A stretch of DNA of 54,983 nt, from the NCBI GenBank assembly GCA_015063195.1, contig SUSX01000004.1, forward strand, positions 1 to 54,983. Reading direction: 5' to 3'. Under the pieces are notes generated by a model. That model was not told the DNA's origin, did no database searches, and was given only the letters and a program-made list of their open reading frames with translations. The translations under genes were made by a program, and so were the position numbers. This stretch comes from Thermoplasmata archaeon. Lineage in GTDB: Archaea; Thermoplasmatota; Thermoplasmata; Methanomassiliicoccales; Methanomethylophilaceae. Shown here piece by piece: positions 1 through 8,666 of this stretch. Position 1 is the first letter of the stretch. Every line of letters starts with the position of its first letter.

Positions 1-97
1 CTTCATCGGTGGTCTGTCTTTCGTCTCCGGTCTTGTTTGTCTTCAGCGCATCCACGTGTCTCTCTACGTGAGCGTACATCTCTTCATAGGAAACCAT
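1..97 (-). CDS. N-terminal fragment, probable RIO1-type atypical protein kinase
   Basis: An ATG at 97-95 opens a frame that runs off the window edge (32 codons, starting MVSYEEMYAHVERHVDA). A GAGGTG ribosome-binding site lies just upstream, and the aIF1A gene ends 14 bases before the ATG, so the two are co-transcribed. In many euryarchaea aIF1A is followed by the RIO1 kinase used in small-subunit maturation, and the hydrophilic Thr/Asp/Glu-rich start fits. No kinase motif is visible in this fragment, so the identification rests on gene order. Confidence 0.4.
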   Translation of the reverse strand, partial: MVSYEEMYAHVERHVDALKTNKTGDERQTTDE

Positions 98-111
98 GGG
101 TGCACCTCAGT

Positions 112-441
112 TTAGAAAATGTCAAGGTTCTTGGGGATCTTGTTCCTCTTGCTGAGGTTAGATGCCTGTGTCTTGGTGTAACGGAACCTTACATCACATT
201 TGTCGGGCTGGAAATCCCAGATTGATATGATCAAAAGGTCTCCCTCTCTGATCCACATTCTCTTTTTGATTTTTCCCGGGATCCTTCCAACACGTGAGAT
301 TCCGTCCTCACACATAATCCTGATCTTGGATGCACCGAGCAACTGGTCCGCAATGCCGAACATCTCATTTTCTTTGATATTGGGAAGGCGTACACGTGTT
401 ACGTCCTCATCTGGACTCTCCATAGGCTCGTTGTCACTCAT
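112..441 (-). CDS. eif1A: Translation initiation factor aIF1A
   Basis: A 109-residue protein of normal length for archaeal IF1A, the OB-fold factor that binds the A site of the small ribosomal subunit and helps start-codon selection. After an acidic N-terminal tail (residues 1-14), the OB-fold core contains LLGASKIRIMCEDG and GRIPGKIKKRMWI, typical of eIF1A. The ATG at 441 is preferred over an in-frame GTG at 450 because an AGGAG sits about 7 bases ahead of it. The stop is TAA. The RIO1-like fragment follows after 14 bases on the same strand. Confidence 0.93.
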   Translation of the reverse strand: MSDNEPMESPDEDVTRVRLPNIKENEMFGIADQLLGASKIRIMCEDGISRVGRIPGKIKKRMWIREGDLLIISIWDFQPDKCDVRFRYTKTQASNLSKRNKIPKNLDIF

Positions 442-547
442 ATTTAGCACTCCTATAACAGAACCATACTTTCACCTTATATTAATCGTTTCGCATGGGC
501 GATTATAATAGGGAATGAAAAATCAGTGCCTTGAATCATAGCAAAGT

Positions 548-557
548 ATTTTAAAGA
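548..557 (+). promoter_or_regulatory. TATA box of the tRNA-Glu gene
   Basis: An AT-rich ATTTTAAAG element lies about 25-30 bases upstream of the mature 5' end of tRNA-Glu, the usual spacing for an archaeal TATA box (family knowledge). No other gene starts here on this strand. Confidence 0.55.
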
Positions 558-580
558 CCTATTGATACCCGAGTCATACT

Positions 581-653
581 GCTCATGTAGTGTAGCGGCC
601 AATCATTCAGCCCTTTCGAGGCTGACACCCGGGTTCGAATCCCGGCATGAGCA
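581..653 (+). tRNA. tRNA-Glu (anticodon TTC)
   Basis: A 73-base cloverleaf. The acceptor stem GCTCATG (581-587) pairs with CATGAGC (646-652), with discriminator A at 653. The anticodon arm is CAGCC-CTTTCGA-GGCTG with anticodon TTC, and the T arm is CCGGG-TTCGAAT-CCCGG. CCA is not encoded, since CTA follows. No intron is visible. Confidence 0.96.
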
Positions 654-720
654 CTATCTTTCTACACTTCCGTAATTGTTCAGAAGTATCGTTTTTTCCG
701 GTACATGCCAAATTGCCAAA

Positions 721-1821
721 TCAGTGGAATATGTGCTTCCTGTATTCGGCACTGATGGTGACGATGTCGTTGATGTTGTCCTCTTCGACGATGTATACTT
801 CCGGAAGTTTCTTGGGGAATTCTTCCAGCATCCTGTTCATAAGGTTACGGTCCGCACAGGACACCGTCTGAAGTCCTTCTTTGGTCCAGTTGTTGATGAG
901 GTTGTACACAGATTCGATTCCGCCGTTGTAGAATTCAGTTACAAGCACGGTGGCAACGATCGGTTTCTTCGACAGGACTGCGACGTTCGCACCCCTTATT
1001 GCGTACTCAGCACCGTTGAATGCCAATGCAAGACCTCCGCTGTCTCTCACGAGATCCATTGCCTGATAGTCGCTGTTGTCACTACCTACCATCACAGTGT
1101 CGCTCATCTCGATATCGTTCTTCCTGCAGAGTTCCAGTACTGCGTATGCTTTCTCGTTGGCACCGATCATGGTCATCTTCTTGACGGTTTCGTAGATCTC
1201 CATCTTGGACAGTTCCTTCTCAATCATGTCATCAAAGTAATCCACGAGTTTTGAATCGTCTTTGTTGAGGTACTTGTTCTCAGTTACGGTGTATGCTTCA
1301 TCGGACACTCTCAGATTGGATATTTCTGTAGTGATGTTCTTCAGAATTTTGGCATCCTGTCTGCTGATTTCCAGTTTATCGAATGCGATAAGGTTGAAAC
1401 TGATGTTGTGCAACGGAAACTCGGTCATATCGCTGACGTTCATGATGTGGTGCTCATAGGACCCCGTCGTCATGTAGGCAGGCATCTGACTGAGGATGTA
1501 ACGCAGAGCATGGTCTGCACCCGGCATGAGTTCTGTGACGTCTCTGCTGTATTCATACGCTGAATTGTCCAATATTCCCCAGGCTTTGAGGAAAGGTACC
1601 AACAGTTTAGTCACTCCTCCGGGATTGCCGCCCTCTCTCGAGAGTGCATACGACGTAACTGTATCGTAACGTGAGAACGCGTCGTATACCCTGTCACCGT
1701 TTCTAATGAATCTGGCACAGAGGTCCCTGGTTCCGTTTGTACGTGTGACAAATCCGTGATTGGAACATACGAACTGTTTCTCGGCAACAAGTCCCAACTC
1801 AGCCATAGGGTCGTATTCCAT
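721..1821 (-). CDS. HAD-superfamily protein, EhaR-like, with altered nucleophile motif
   Basis: A 366-residue protein resembling the archaeal HAD-fold family that includes the EhaR-annotated protein of methanogens. The C-terminal half carries VGSDNSDYQAMDLVRDSGG followed by FNGAEYAI, which matches the family's motif IV (usually GDSxTD) and its FNGNxYAL signature. The N-terminal segment FVCSNHGFVTRTNG aligns with the family motif FxxDxEGPxTxND, but the nucleophile Asp appears replaced by Ser20 and the following acidic residue by His, so it may not be a phosphatase. The ATG at 1821 has a GGTGA site that overlaps the end of the upstream formyltransferase gene, so the two are translationally linked. 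Function unknown. Confidence 0.6.
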   Translation of the reverse strand: MEYDPMAELGLVAEKQFVCSNHGFVTRTNGTRDLCARFIRNGDRVYDAFSRYDTVTSYALSREGGNPGGVTKLLVPFLKAWGILDNSAYEYSRDVTELMPGADHALRYILSQMPAYMTTGSYEHHIMNVSDMTEFPLHNISFNLIAFDKLEISRQDAKILKNITTEISNLRVSDEAYTVTENKYLNKDDSKLVDYFDDMIEKELSKMEIYETVKKMTMIGANEKAYAVLELCRKNDIEMSDTVMVGSDNSDYQAMDLVRDSGGLALAFNGAEYAIRGANVAVLSKKPIVATVLVTEFYNGGIESVYNLINNWTKEGLQTVSCADRNLMNRMLEEFPKKLPEVYIVEEDNINDIVTISAEYRKHIFH

Positions 1822-1822
1822 C

Positions 1823-2647
1823 TTATTCACCCAAAGATCCGTCCACCTCTTCCGAGAGGTTGAATGCGGAATCGAGAACCTTTCCGTCTACGATAAGCTG
1901 TTTGTTCTCGATCTTCACCCTTCCGTCGGCGAAGCTCTTGATGGTTTCCACGATAAGGGGCTGTTCGCGTTTGGCACCGTCTTCTCTGATCCTCTTGAAG
2001 AGCGGTTCGTTGACACCTTCTTCTGCAATGATCGTTTCGAGGTCCGATGTCTTCAGTTTCTCGTACATCTGTTCCCAGAGGATATCGTAGTCCCCTCCGC
2101 GTATAGGGAAGGAGCAGTATGTCAGAGGTGCACCTCTGTCCCATTCGGGTGTGCACAGATGAAGCATTGCACCCTGTGATTCCGCATCAGTCCTGATAAG
2201 TTCCCAGATGACTTCCTGCCATGTACCTTTTGGTCCGTCGGGAAGTGCAGGATGGAGGTTGAGCATATCATATGCTTCACATGTTTCGTCGTCCATCCAC
2301 AGCATATATCCTGCAAGTATTCCCAGATCTATGTTGTATTCGGAAGTGAGTCTTCTAATTTCCTTTCCGTACTCATCTCTCCATGCCTTCTCATCTGTGT
2401 CCCACAGGTCGGGCCTGAACGTCTTCCATGATTTGGTTATGAGAGGTATGTCATAACTTTTGACCAAATCGAAGAACATCTCTCTCTGTTCTTTCTTGGC
2501 ATTAGGTTCCTCGGTATTGTCCCAATTGCAGAATACGAAAGCTATCTCGATGTCTAATCCGTATTTTTTCTTCTCTTCCATTACAGTACGGAGAAGATTC
2601 CTGGATCCAGGGCCTCTTCCGGTGGAAAACCAACCTAATTTAAGCAT
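1823..2647 (-). CDS. Formyltransferase-fold protein (PurN/Fmt N-terminal family)
   Basis: A 274-residue protein with the formyltransferase Rossmann core. STGRGPGSRNLL at the N terminus corresponds to the SGxGSN loop of PurN. LGILAGYMLWM is followed by LNLHPALPDG, which holds the catalytic Asn and His, and EWDRGAPL supplies the catalytic Asp. All three usual catalytic residues are therefore present. Family members transfer formyl from a folate to glycinamide ribonucleotide or another amine; the true substrate here is unknown. The ATG at 2647 has a GAGG site and replaces a TTG two codons upstream. It is co-transcribed with the HAD-like gene; the stop and next start are one base apart. Confidence 0.7.
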   Translation of the reverse strand: MLKLGWFSTGRGPGSRNLLRTVMEEKKKYGLDIEIAFVFCNWDNTEEPNAKKEQREMFFDLVKSYDIPLITKSWKTFRPDLWDTDEKAWRDEYGKEIRRLTSEYNIDLGILAGYMLWMDDETCEAYDMLNLHPALPDGPKGTWQEVIWELIRTDAESQGAMLHLCTPEWDRGAPLTYCSFPIRGGDYDILWEQMYEKLKTSDLETIIAEEGVNEPLFKRIREDGAKREQPLIVETIKSFADGRVKIENKQLIVDGKVLDSAFNLSEEVDGSLGE

Positions 2648-2703
2648 GTTCAAACCTCTTTACTCAGTAGATGCGTTCCGTGTATTAAATCCGTATGAAT
2701 GTA

Positions 2704-3108
2704 TCAGATATCAAAGACCACTGTCAACTCAGGCACGGAAGGGTCCACTTTCATCATATGGTATGTGATAGCTTTCACCTCAGTCTTGGCACGGTGTTTT
2801 TTCACATCAAGCGGTTCTCCGTATATCTGTGCGGTAACCCTGTCTCCGTCAATGGTGACGCGGAATTCTGAGAATGCATAGTATTCCGCATCCTGGAGGA
2901 ACAGAATTTCAGACAGGAATGCGTACAGTCTTTCCTCATCGTCCCCGCCGGTGACATCTACAGAGAACATATCTTTGGCTTCCACCTTGGTGGCATCGAC
3001 AGTCTGGTCGGAGAGAGCATAGGCTACATTCTCAAAACATTCTTCCAATGTTTTACCGCGGCATCTGACCATCACGTCCGCCGTGTGTTCGAGAACCTCA
3101 TAACGCAT
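2704..3108 (-). CDS. Archease, activator of the RtcB tRNA ligase
   Basis: A 134-residue archease. MRYEVLEHTADVMV at the N terminus holds the family's H-T-A-D motif, and AITYHMMKV near the C terminus matches the conserved Ca-binding end. Archease speeds guanylylation and turnover of the RNA ligase RtcB during tRNA splicing; rtcB is not in the window. The ATG at 3108 lies about 24 bases below a TATA-like ATTATA at 3128-3136 and has no Shine-Dalgarno site, so the message is probably leaderless. An upstream in-frame TTG (3117) is rejected for that reason. Confidence 0.9.
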   Translation of the reverse strand: MRYEVLEHTADVMVRCRGKTLEECFENVAYALSDQTVDATKVEAKDMFSVDVTGGDDEERLYAFLSEILFLQDAEYYAFSEFRVTIDGDRVTAQIYGEPLDVKKHRAKTEVKAITYHMMKVDPSVPELTVVFDI

Positions 3109-3486
3109 ACGGGTCAATCGGCTATGGGATATAATGGGATTTCGTGTTCAGAATAAGCTGTGAGTGGATGCTTATGGGCCGAGGCATTTTTCCGTGACCT
3201 TTCGGACCTTCAATAGATATTCTTCTGAATACGTCCAAGGACTGTCCGTCCATTTTTTTTAGAAGGCGAGTTCTGTACTATTCCGATTGAATGCCGATAC
3301 TTTGTGCAATAAATCCGTTTAAACATATTCCTAAGTTTTCGGATTTCGGAGTCAGAGAAAATGTCGGTTTCTCAGGTCAAAGAGATAAAATACGCTATAA
3401 AGTCCGTCATCTGTTTCAGTATATCGGACAGTCAGCTCTGGCCTCTCTGTGCGTTCATTTTTATAATTCCATTCAATCTCAGATTT
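3109..3486. other. Divergent intergenic region without a gene
   Basis: About 380 bases between the archease gene (minus) and nadX (plus). It holds the archease TATA element (about 3128-3136), a T8 run near 3254 and the nadX TATA element (TTTTATAATT near 3458-3467). I see no tRNA, no conserved reading frame and no strong hairpin. The apparent N-terminal extension of nadX into this region has no family similarity. Confidence 0.5.
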
Positions 3487-4293
3487 ATGCGCATGACGAT
3501 TATAGGCTGCGGTTCCATCGGAACCAAACTTGCGAAAGCAGCCGATGAAATGGCAGAGGTCAAAAGGATCTACCTCATCGACATAGAGCGCCCTCTTGCC
3601 GAAAATCTCGCCTCTGAGCTTAACAAGGCGATTGTTGTCGATGATGTCGAAGAGGAACTGTATCACTGCGACCTTGTGGTGGAGGCAGCATCACAGGATG
3701 CAGCAAGGGATGCAATTCTGAAAGCATCTTCACGCGGTGTCGATATCATGGTAATGTCCGTGGGAGCACTCGTAGATGACGGATTCAGAGAGAACGTGTT
3801 CGCCAAGGCAAGGCAGACAGGTGCTAAGATCTTCATCCCCTCAGGTGCAATCGCAGGTGTGGACGGCCTCCGTGCAGCAAGTACTGCAGAGCTTGAAGAG
3901 GTTGAACTCGTCACTAAAAAAGGTCCTAAATCATTGGCAGGCATCAAATATTGTGAGGAAAAAGGAATCGACGTATACTCTTTCAAAGAGCCCACGGTCA
4001 TATTCTCAGGAGCTGCAAGGGAAGCAGTATCCAATTTCCCTAAGAACATTAACGTGGCAGCAACAGTCAGTCTGCTCGGTCTCGGATTCGACAATACCAA
4101 GGTCACAATCATTCTGGATCCAGAAGCGAAATCCAACTCTCACGAACTCAGGATTAAGGGAGCATTCGGAGAGATGAACTGTCACACATACAACGTTCCT
4201 TCACCGGATAACCCCAAGACGTCCATGTTGGCATCCCTTTCAGCCATTTCGGCACTTAAGAGGATCATAAGGAACGAATGGGCAGGAATCTAA
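3487..4293 (+). CDS. nadX: L-aspartate dehydrogenase
   Basis: A 268-residue NAD(P)-dependent enzyme that oxidises L-aspartate to iminoaspartate for NAD synthesis. The Rossmann motif TIIGCGSIGTKLAKA is at the N terminus. VMSVGALVDD and IFIPSGAIAGVDGLRAA, which shape the active site of this family, come in the middle, and the C-terminal half has the HELRIKGAFGEMNC stretch typical of archaeal enzymes. The start at 3487 (MRMTIIG) sits about 27 bases after a TATA box and fits a leaderless transcript. A 42-residue upstream extension in the same frame has no family match. nadA and nadC are not in this window. Confidence 0.88.
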   Translation: MRMTIIGCGSIGTKLAKAADEMAEVKRIYLIDIERPLAENLASELNKAIVVDDVEEELYHCDLVVEAASQDAARDAILKASSRGVDIMVMSVGALVDDGFRENVFAKARQTGAKIFIPSGAIAGVDGLRAASTAELEEVELVTKKGPKSLAGIKYCEEKGIDVYSFKEPTVIFSGAAREAVSNFPKNINVAATVSLLGLGFDNTKVTIILDPEAKSNSHELRIKGAFGEMNCHTYNVPSPDNPKTSMLASLSAISALKRIIRNEWAGI

Positions 4294-4329
4294 TCAGATA
4301 TTTATCCGACAAACCTCTTATCTTGCTTT

Positions 4330-5421
4330 ATGTCCACTTCCAGAGCCGAGAGGCTTGCAAACAATATGGAGAATGCGGATGCAGCCGTCATTCTGAACGC
4401 AACGGAACCATTTCTGGATTCCACTTATTGGTATCTTACCGGAATCTCTTCCGGAACGTTTGAGGGTGCCAGAGCAATAGTTACATCGGATGGTAAACTG
4501 CATACGGTTGTCAGTATTCTCGAGGAAGAGACAGCCAAATCAGGTAGCGGGGAAGTACACGTTTACCATACGGATGAGGAACGCAGGAACATAATGAAGG
4601 AAGTCCTGGGTGATTCTAAAAAGATCGGAATAAACTTTGGTTCAGCCGCTTACGGTTCCGCCGAATGGCTGAAGAATGCACTCGGTGACGGTATCGAACT
4701 GGTGGATATTTCATCCGCGATTGCCAAGACAATAAACGTCAAGGACGATAAAGAGATCCAGATAATTGAAAAAGCATGCAAGATCACATCCGCTGTGGCA
4801 CAGAAACTTCCCGATATGATATGGGAAGGTGTAACAGAGAAGGAAGTGGCATCTGAGATGGGCATAAGCATGCTGAGGTTGGGAGGTACCGGATTGGCCT
4901 TCGATACAATTGCAGCGTTCGGTGCATATTCCGCAGAACCTCACCACATGCCCTGCGATTATAAGCTGAAGAAGGGTGACACAGCACTGTTCGATTTCGG
5001 ATCGAAATACGATATGTACTGTTCCGATCTGACACGTACGATATTCCTGGGAGATCCCGGAGATGTGCTGAAAAGAGCATATAAAATTGTTAAAGAAGCA
5101 CAGTTGGCAGGAATCGAGAAAATCCGTGCAGGTGTACCCGCAAAGGATGCAGATCTTGCGGCAAGAAAGATAATCGACGATTCCGAGTTCAAAGGTAAGT
5201 TCATACATTCATTCGGGCACGGAATCGGAATGGATGTCCATCAGCCGATTTCCCTGTCTCCGAAATCGGAGCAGATACTTGAAGCAGGAAATATCGTATC
5301 CGCAGAGCCAGGAATATACATACCGGGCGTGGGCGGTATCAGAATAGAGGACACTGTACTGGTGACTGAGGACGGTTGCAGAATACTGACATCCTACGAT
5401 CACGATTTTACCGTGGTCTAG
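4330..5421 (+). CDS. Xaa-Pro dipeptidase/aminopeptidase (M24 metallopeptidase)
   Basis: A 363-residue pita-bread metallopeptidase that removes or cleaves next to proline in short peptides. The N-terminal creatinase-like domain covers about residues 1-125. The catalytic domain shows the five M24 metal ligands: the two Asp of FDFGSKYDMYCSDLTRT, the His of SFGHGIGMDVHQP, the Glu of SAEPGIYIPG and the Glu of GGIRIEDTV. The ATG at 4330 lies below a TATTTAT element near 4299 without a Shine-Dalgarno site. It ends with TAG, and that stop overlaps the TAG of the convergent neighbour. Confidence 0.88.
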   Translation: MSTSRAERLANNMENADAAVILNATEPFLDSTYWYLTGISSGTFEGARAIVTSDGKLHTVVSILEEETAKSGSGEVHVYHTDEERRNIMKEVLGDSKKIGINFGSAAYGSAEWLKNALGDGIELVDISSAIAKTINVKDDKEIQIIEKACKITSAVAQKLPDMIWEGVTEKEVASEMGISMLRLGGTGLAFDTIAAFGAYSAEPHHMPCDYKLKKGDTALFDFGSKYDMYCSDLTRTIFLGDPGDVLKRAYKIVKEAQLAGIEKIRAGVPAKDADLAARKIIDDSEFKGKFIHSFGHGIGMDVHQPISLSPKSEQILEAGNIVSAEPGIYIPGVGGIRIEDTVLVTEDGCRILTSYDHDFTVV

Positions 5422-5795
5422 AATGCTCTTTCGATTCTGATTCTCTGTCTGTCGCCTGCATCCTCAAGTGCGGAATACTCACCGGTCAGCTCACCTATTT
5501 TCACCACAGGATATGGCGCAACAGGTTCTCCGTCATCGCCACTGAGAGGAGTCGGGCCGAAGAAAAGGCATACTGCATTGGCTTTGGGCCAATATGCAAT
5601 ATCTCCTGTCTTCATCTTTGTAATCTGCTCTCCTTTGACATCCACATCTACAGGACACTCGAAGTAAATCATAGATCCAAGCATATTGATGTCAAAGAAT
5701 CTGGGAAGTGAGAGCCAGATGGTGTCGGAGACAGCTGACGAGTCCAGTTCTCCTGTAAAGTCTCCGGATCTTGCCTTGATAAGAATCTTGCTCAC
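5418..5795 (-). CDS. Cyclophilin-like beta-barrel protein (TM1367/DUF369-type)
   Basis: A 125-residue protein like the small archaeal and bacterial cyclophilin-like family. Features are the SDTIWLSLPRFFDINMLG segment, PVDVDVKGEQI, and GDIAYWPKANAVCLFFGPTPLS, where the Gly-Asp-Ile-Ala-Tyr-Trp and FFGPTP stretches are family hallmarks. The fold resembles peptidyl-prolyl isomerases but the biological role is unknown. The start is GTG at 5795, behind a GGAGAAGGTGG. It lies 17 bases downstream of ilvC on the same strand. The stop is TAG and overlaps the neighbour's TAG in the palindrome CTAG. Confidence 0.75.
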   Translation of the reverse strand: MSKILIKARSGDFTGELDSSAVSDTIWLSLPRFFDINMLGSMIYFECPVDVDVKGEQITKMKTGDIAYWPKANAVCLFFGPTPLSGDDGEPVAPYPVVKIGELTGEYSALEDAGDRQRIRIERAF

Positions 5796-5812
5796 GACAC
5801 CACCTTCTCCGT

Positions 5813-6802
5813 TTACTGTTTCTTCCTTTCGAAGAGTGCTCTTATGTCCTTACCGACAACTTCCAACTGGAGTTCCGATTCCTTCTTCTCAAGTGTTTTG
5901 AGTTCTGCAAGGTTGTTCTTCCAGTCGGCTCTCCATTCGTCCTTGAACTTTCCGGATTCGATGTCGTCGAGAACGGATCTCATTCCTGCCTTTGATTCAG
6001 CTGTGATAACGCGGTCTCTTCTTGTGAGTCCTCCGTATTCCGCTGTGTTGGAAACGACGTACCACATCTTTTCGAATCCGCCTGCGTTAATGAGATCTGT
6101 GATGAGTTTTGTCTCATGGAGGACTTCGAAGTATGCCATTTCCGGGGGATATCCTCCTTCGACAAGTGTCTCGAATCCTGCTTTGATCATAGCTGTGAGT
6201 CCACCGCAGAGAACTGCCTGCTCTCCGAAGAGGTCTGTTTTTGTCTCGTTGTCGAATGTGGTCTCGAAGACTCCTGCCCTGGTGGCTCCCATACCCTTTG
6301 CAAGTGCCAAAGCAATATCCTTGGCGTTACCTGTGTAGTCCTGATATACACATACCAATGCGGGGACACCGAATCCCTCGAGGAACACGAGTCTCTCCAT
6401 GTCTCCTGGGGCCTTGGGTGCCATCATGATGACATCTACATCGGCGGGAGGGTCGATGAGTTTGAATGTAATTGCGAATCCATGTGCGAATTCCAATGCG
6501 GCACCCTTCTTGAGGTTGGGTGCAACGAATTCCTTGTAGATGTCAGGCTGGACCTCGTCGGGGAGGAGCATCATGACGACATCTGCATCCTTGACTGCAT
6601 CCGGAATCTCAGCTACCTTGAGTCCGTCCTCTTTTGCTTTGTTCCAGGATTTTCCGTCCTTCCTGACTCCTACTGTGACATCAAGTCCTGAGTCGTGGAA
6701 ACAGAGTGCCTGGGCTCTTCCCTGTGCACCGTATCCGAGTACAGCTATCTTCTTACCCTTGATAAGGTCCATATCTACATCCGCATCGTGGTAGATCTGC
6801 AT
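5813..6802 (-). CDS. ilvC: Ketol-acid reductoisomerase
   Basis: A 329-residue class I KARI that converts acetolactate to dihydroxyisovalerate with NADPH in valine/leucine/isoleucine synthesis. The Rossmann motif KKIAVLGYGAQGRAQA is followed by the dinucleotide loop GVRKDGKSW. DVVMMLLPDE and the C-terminal knotted domain with TDLFGEQAVLCGG and the metal-binding EVLHETKLITDL region follow. The ATG at 6802 is chosen because AAAGGAG sits 8 bases upstream; the frame extends six codons further. It follows ilvB by 34 bases, so the pair is an operon. Confidence 0.95.
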   Translation of the reverse strand: MQIYHDADVDMDLIKGKKIAVLGYGAQGRAQALCFHDSGLDVTVGVRKDGKSWNKAKEDGLKVAEIPDAVKDADVVMMLLPDEVQPDIYKEFVAPNLKKGAALEFAHGFAITFKLIDPPADVDVIMMAPKAPGDMERLVFLEGFGVPALVCVYQDYTGNAKDIALALAKGMGATRAGVFETTFDNETKTDLFGEQAVLCGGLTAMIKAGFETLVEGGYPPEMAYFEVLHETKLITDLINAGGFEKMWYVVSNTAEYGGLTRRDRVITAESKAGMRSVLDDIESGKFKDEWRADWKNNLAELKTLEKKESELQLEVVGKDIRALFERKKQ

Positions 6803-6836
6803 TTCATTAACTCCTTTCATTGTTTATTGATTGTAA

Positions 6837-8504
6837 TCAGTAAGGGCAACGTCCTTTGACCATTGCCGTGTTGTTTGCGGGCAGCATGGGGAGGGCATCC
6901 TCCTCGGGGTCTACCCATATGTCTATCAGTGTGGTCTTTCCGCTGGCGAATGCCTGTCTGAGTGCATCTCCGATCTCTCCGGGTTTCTCGACTCTTATTC
7001 CGTTGGCACCGAATGCCTCTGCAATCTTTACGAAGTCGGGGTTGGAATCGAAGAGTTTGGTACTGGAGTATCTCTCATTCCAGAACAGTTTCTGCCACTG
7101 TTTGACCATTCCGAGCCATCCGTTGTTCATGAGACATATGACGACAGGATATCCGTAGTGAACTGCGGTTGCAAGTTCCTGGATGACCATGAGCAATCCT
7201 CCGTCACCGACGATTGAGATGACCTTCTTATCCGGGCATGCAACCTGTGCACCCATGGCAGCAGGGAGTCCGAATCCCATAGTTCCGAAGTTACCTGATG
7301 AGATGAACTGTCTCGGTTTCCTGATTCTGAGGTGGTGCATGGCCCACATCTGGTTCTGACCTACGTCAGTTGTGATTATGGTGTCGTCATCGATGAATTT
7401 GTTAATCTCATACATGACTCTCTGCGGGAGGATTCTCTCGTTATCAAAGTCGATACGGCATCCGTCACATCTTGCCTTGAATCCTGCCGCTACCGCCAAC
7501 CACTCCTGTTTGGGTGAAACATCCTCCAATCCTCCTATGAAGAGGGTGAGTGTCTCCTTGACATCAGCGAGTATGTTGAGTGAGTCCAATCCGTGTTTGC
7601 CGAACTCCGTGGCATCTATGTCGACGTGTATTATCCTGCATCCGGGAGATACGCATGATTTAGCACTGTACGTTCTGTCTGAGAATTTGGTACCTACTGC
7701 AATGAGCAGGTCTGCGTTTTTGATAGCATCCAATGCAGCCAGTTTTCCGTGCATTCCCAAAGGTCCGAGGGACAGCGGATGGTCATACGGGATGCATCCA
7801 AGACCCATCATGGACGTGACGACAGGTGCACCGAGCATCTCGGCAAGCTTTACAAGCTCGTTACTGGCGTTGGCCCCTATGACTCCTCCTCCGGCATATA
7901 TCACGGGCCTTCTTGCAGATTTCATCTCTGCAATCGCAGCAAGAAGCAGTGTCTTATCAGTGTTTATCTTCCTGGGCTCGTAACTGCAGTTCAACATGGA
8001 TTCGTCGATTTCCGAATTCATGGAATCCACAGGCAGATCTATGTGGACGGGTGCAGGCCTTCCGTACTGCATAATCTTCCATCCCTCATCTATGGCCTGC
8101 GGGAGCTGCTGAAGCTCCAATACTCTGTAATTGTATTTTGTGATAGGCATCATGAGGCTGAATGCATCGACTTCCTGGAATGCACCCATACCCAACATGC
8201 CTGATGCGACCTGTCCTGTCAGAACCATCATCGGAATGGAATCTGCCTGTGCTGTAGCCACACCTGTTACTGCATTCGTGACTCCGGGTCCGCTTGTTAC
8301 AAGACAGACTCCAGGTTCACCAGATGCACGTGTGAATCCGTCCGCCATATGTGCGGCGCACTGTTCGTGACGAACGAGGATGTTTTCAATGGACGAGTTT
8401 AAAACCTCATCAAAAATGGGTATGACTGAACCGCCCGGGTAGCCAAACGTCTGTTTGACTCCCCTATCCTCTAACATTTGGAGCAATGCTCTGGAGCCCT
8501 TCAT
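6837..8504 (-). CDS. ilvB: Acetolactate synthase, catalytic (large) subunit
   Basis: A 555-residue thiamine-diphosphate enzyme that condenses pyruvate for valine/leucine, or pyruvate and 2-oxobutyrate for isoleucine. The N-terminal domain has FGYPGGSVIPIFDE and the TPP-activating Glu in VRHEQCAAHMADG. The C-terminal TPP-binding motif runs from IVGDGGLLM to CLMNNGWLGM. A TTAATATAATATA element about 40-50 bases upstream of the ATG (8504) is its likely promoter. No regulatory ACT-domain subunit (ilvN/ilvH) is adjacent: the next gene downstream is ilvC and the upstream gene is on the other strand. Confidence 0.94.
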   Translation of the reverse strand: MKGSRALLQMLEDRGVKQTFGYPGGSVIPIFDEVLNSSIENILVRHEQCAAHMADGFTRASGEPGVCLVTSGPGVTNAVTGVATAQADSIPMMVLTGQVASGMLGMGAFQEVDAFSLMMPITKYNYRVLELQQLPQAIDEGWKIMQYGRPAPVHIDLPVDSMNSEIDESMLNCSYEPRKINTDKTLLLAAIAEMKSARRPVIYAGGGVIGANASNELVKLAEMLGAPVVTSMMGLGCIPYDHPLSLGPLGMHGKLAALDAIKNADLLIAVGTKFSDRTYSAKSCVSPGCRIIHVDIDATEFGKHGLDSLNILADVKETLTLFIGGLEDVSPKQEWLAVAAGFKARCDGCRIDFDNERILPQRVMYEINKFIDDDTIITTDVGQNQMWAMHHLRIRKPRQFISSGNFGTMGFGLPAAMGAQVACPDKKVISIVGDGGLLMVIQELATAVHYGYPVVICLMNNGWLGMVKQWQKLFWNERYSSTKLFDSNPDFVKIAEAFGANGIRVEKPGEIGDALRQAFASGKTTLIDIWVDPEEDALPMLPANNTAMVKGRCPY

Positions 8505-8591
8505 ATCGGATGCCTCTTTTATCTCTTTTAGGTTATTTCCTATATTATATTAAGGGTTTCTACCAAAATGGGTAAAGATAGGGGTTCGACT

Positions 8592-8609
8592 GAAAACTCT
8601 TATGTTTTC
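8592..8609. promoter_or_regulatory. Inverted repeat in the ilvB/gap divergent region
   Basis: GAAAAC and GTTTTC flank a 6-base spacer between the divergent ilvB and gap promoters. It lies upstream of the AT-rich CATAAGTATTATTTC presumed TATA region of gap. It may be an operator, but one short repeat of this kind can occur by chance. Confidence 0.25.
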
Positions 8610-8666
8610 TTTGCCCAAGCCCATAAGTATTATTTCCTCGTTGCAGTACTGGAAACGGTGAGCTTG

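Noticed and set aside
3361-3486. 42-residue N-terminal extension of aspartate dehydrogenase
   Set aside because: No family similarity and it contains the TATA element of the gene; the start at 3487 matches the family's Rossmann beginning.
6116-6691. 191-codon frame antisense to ilvC
   Set aside because: Opposite strand of a certain ilvC; no motif and no promoter.
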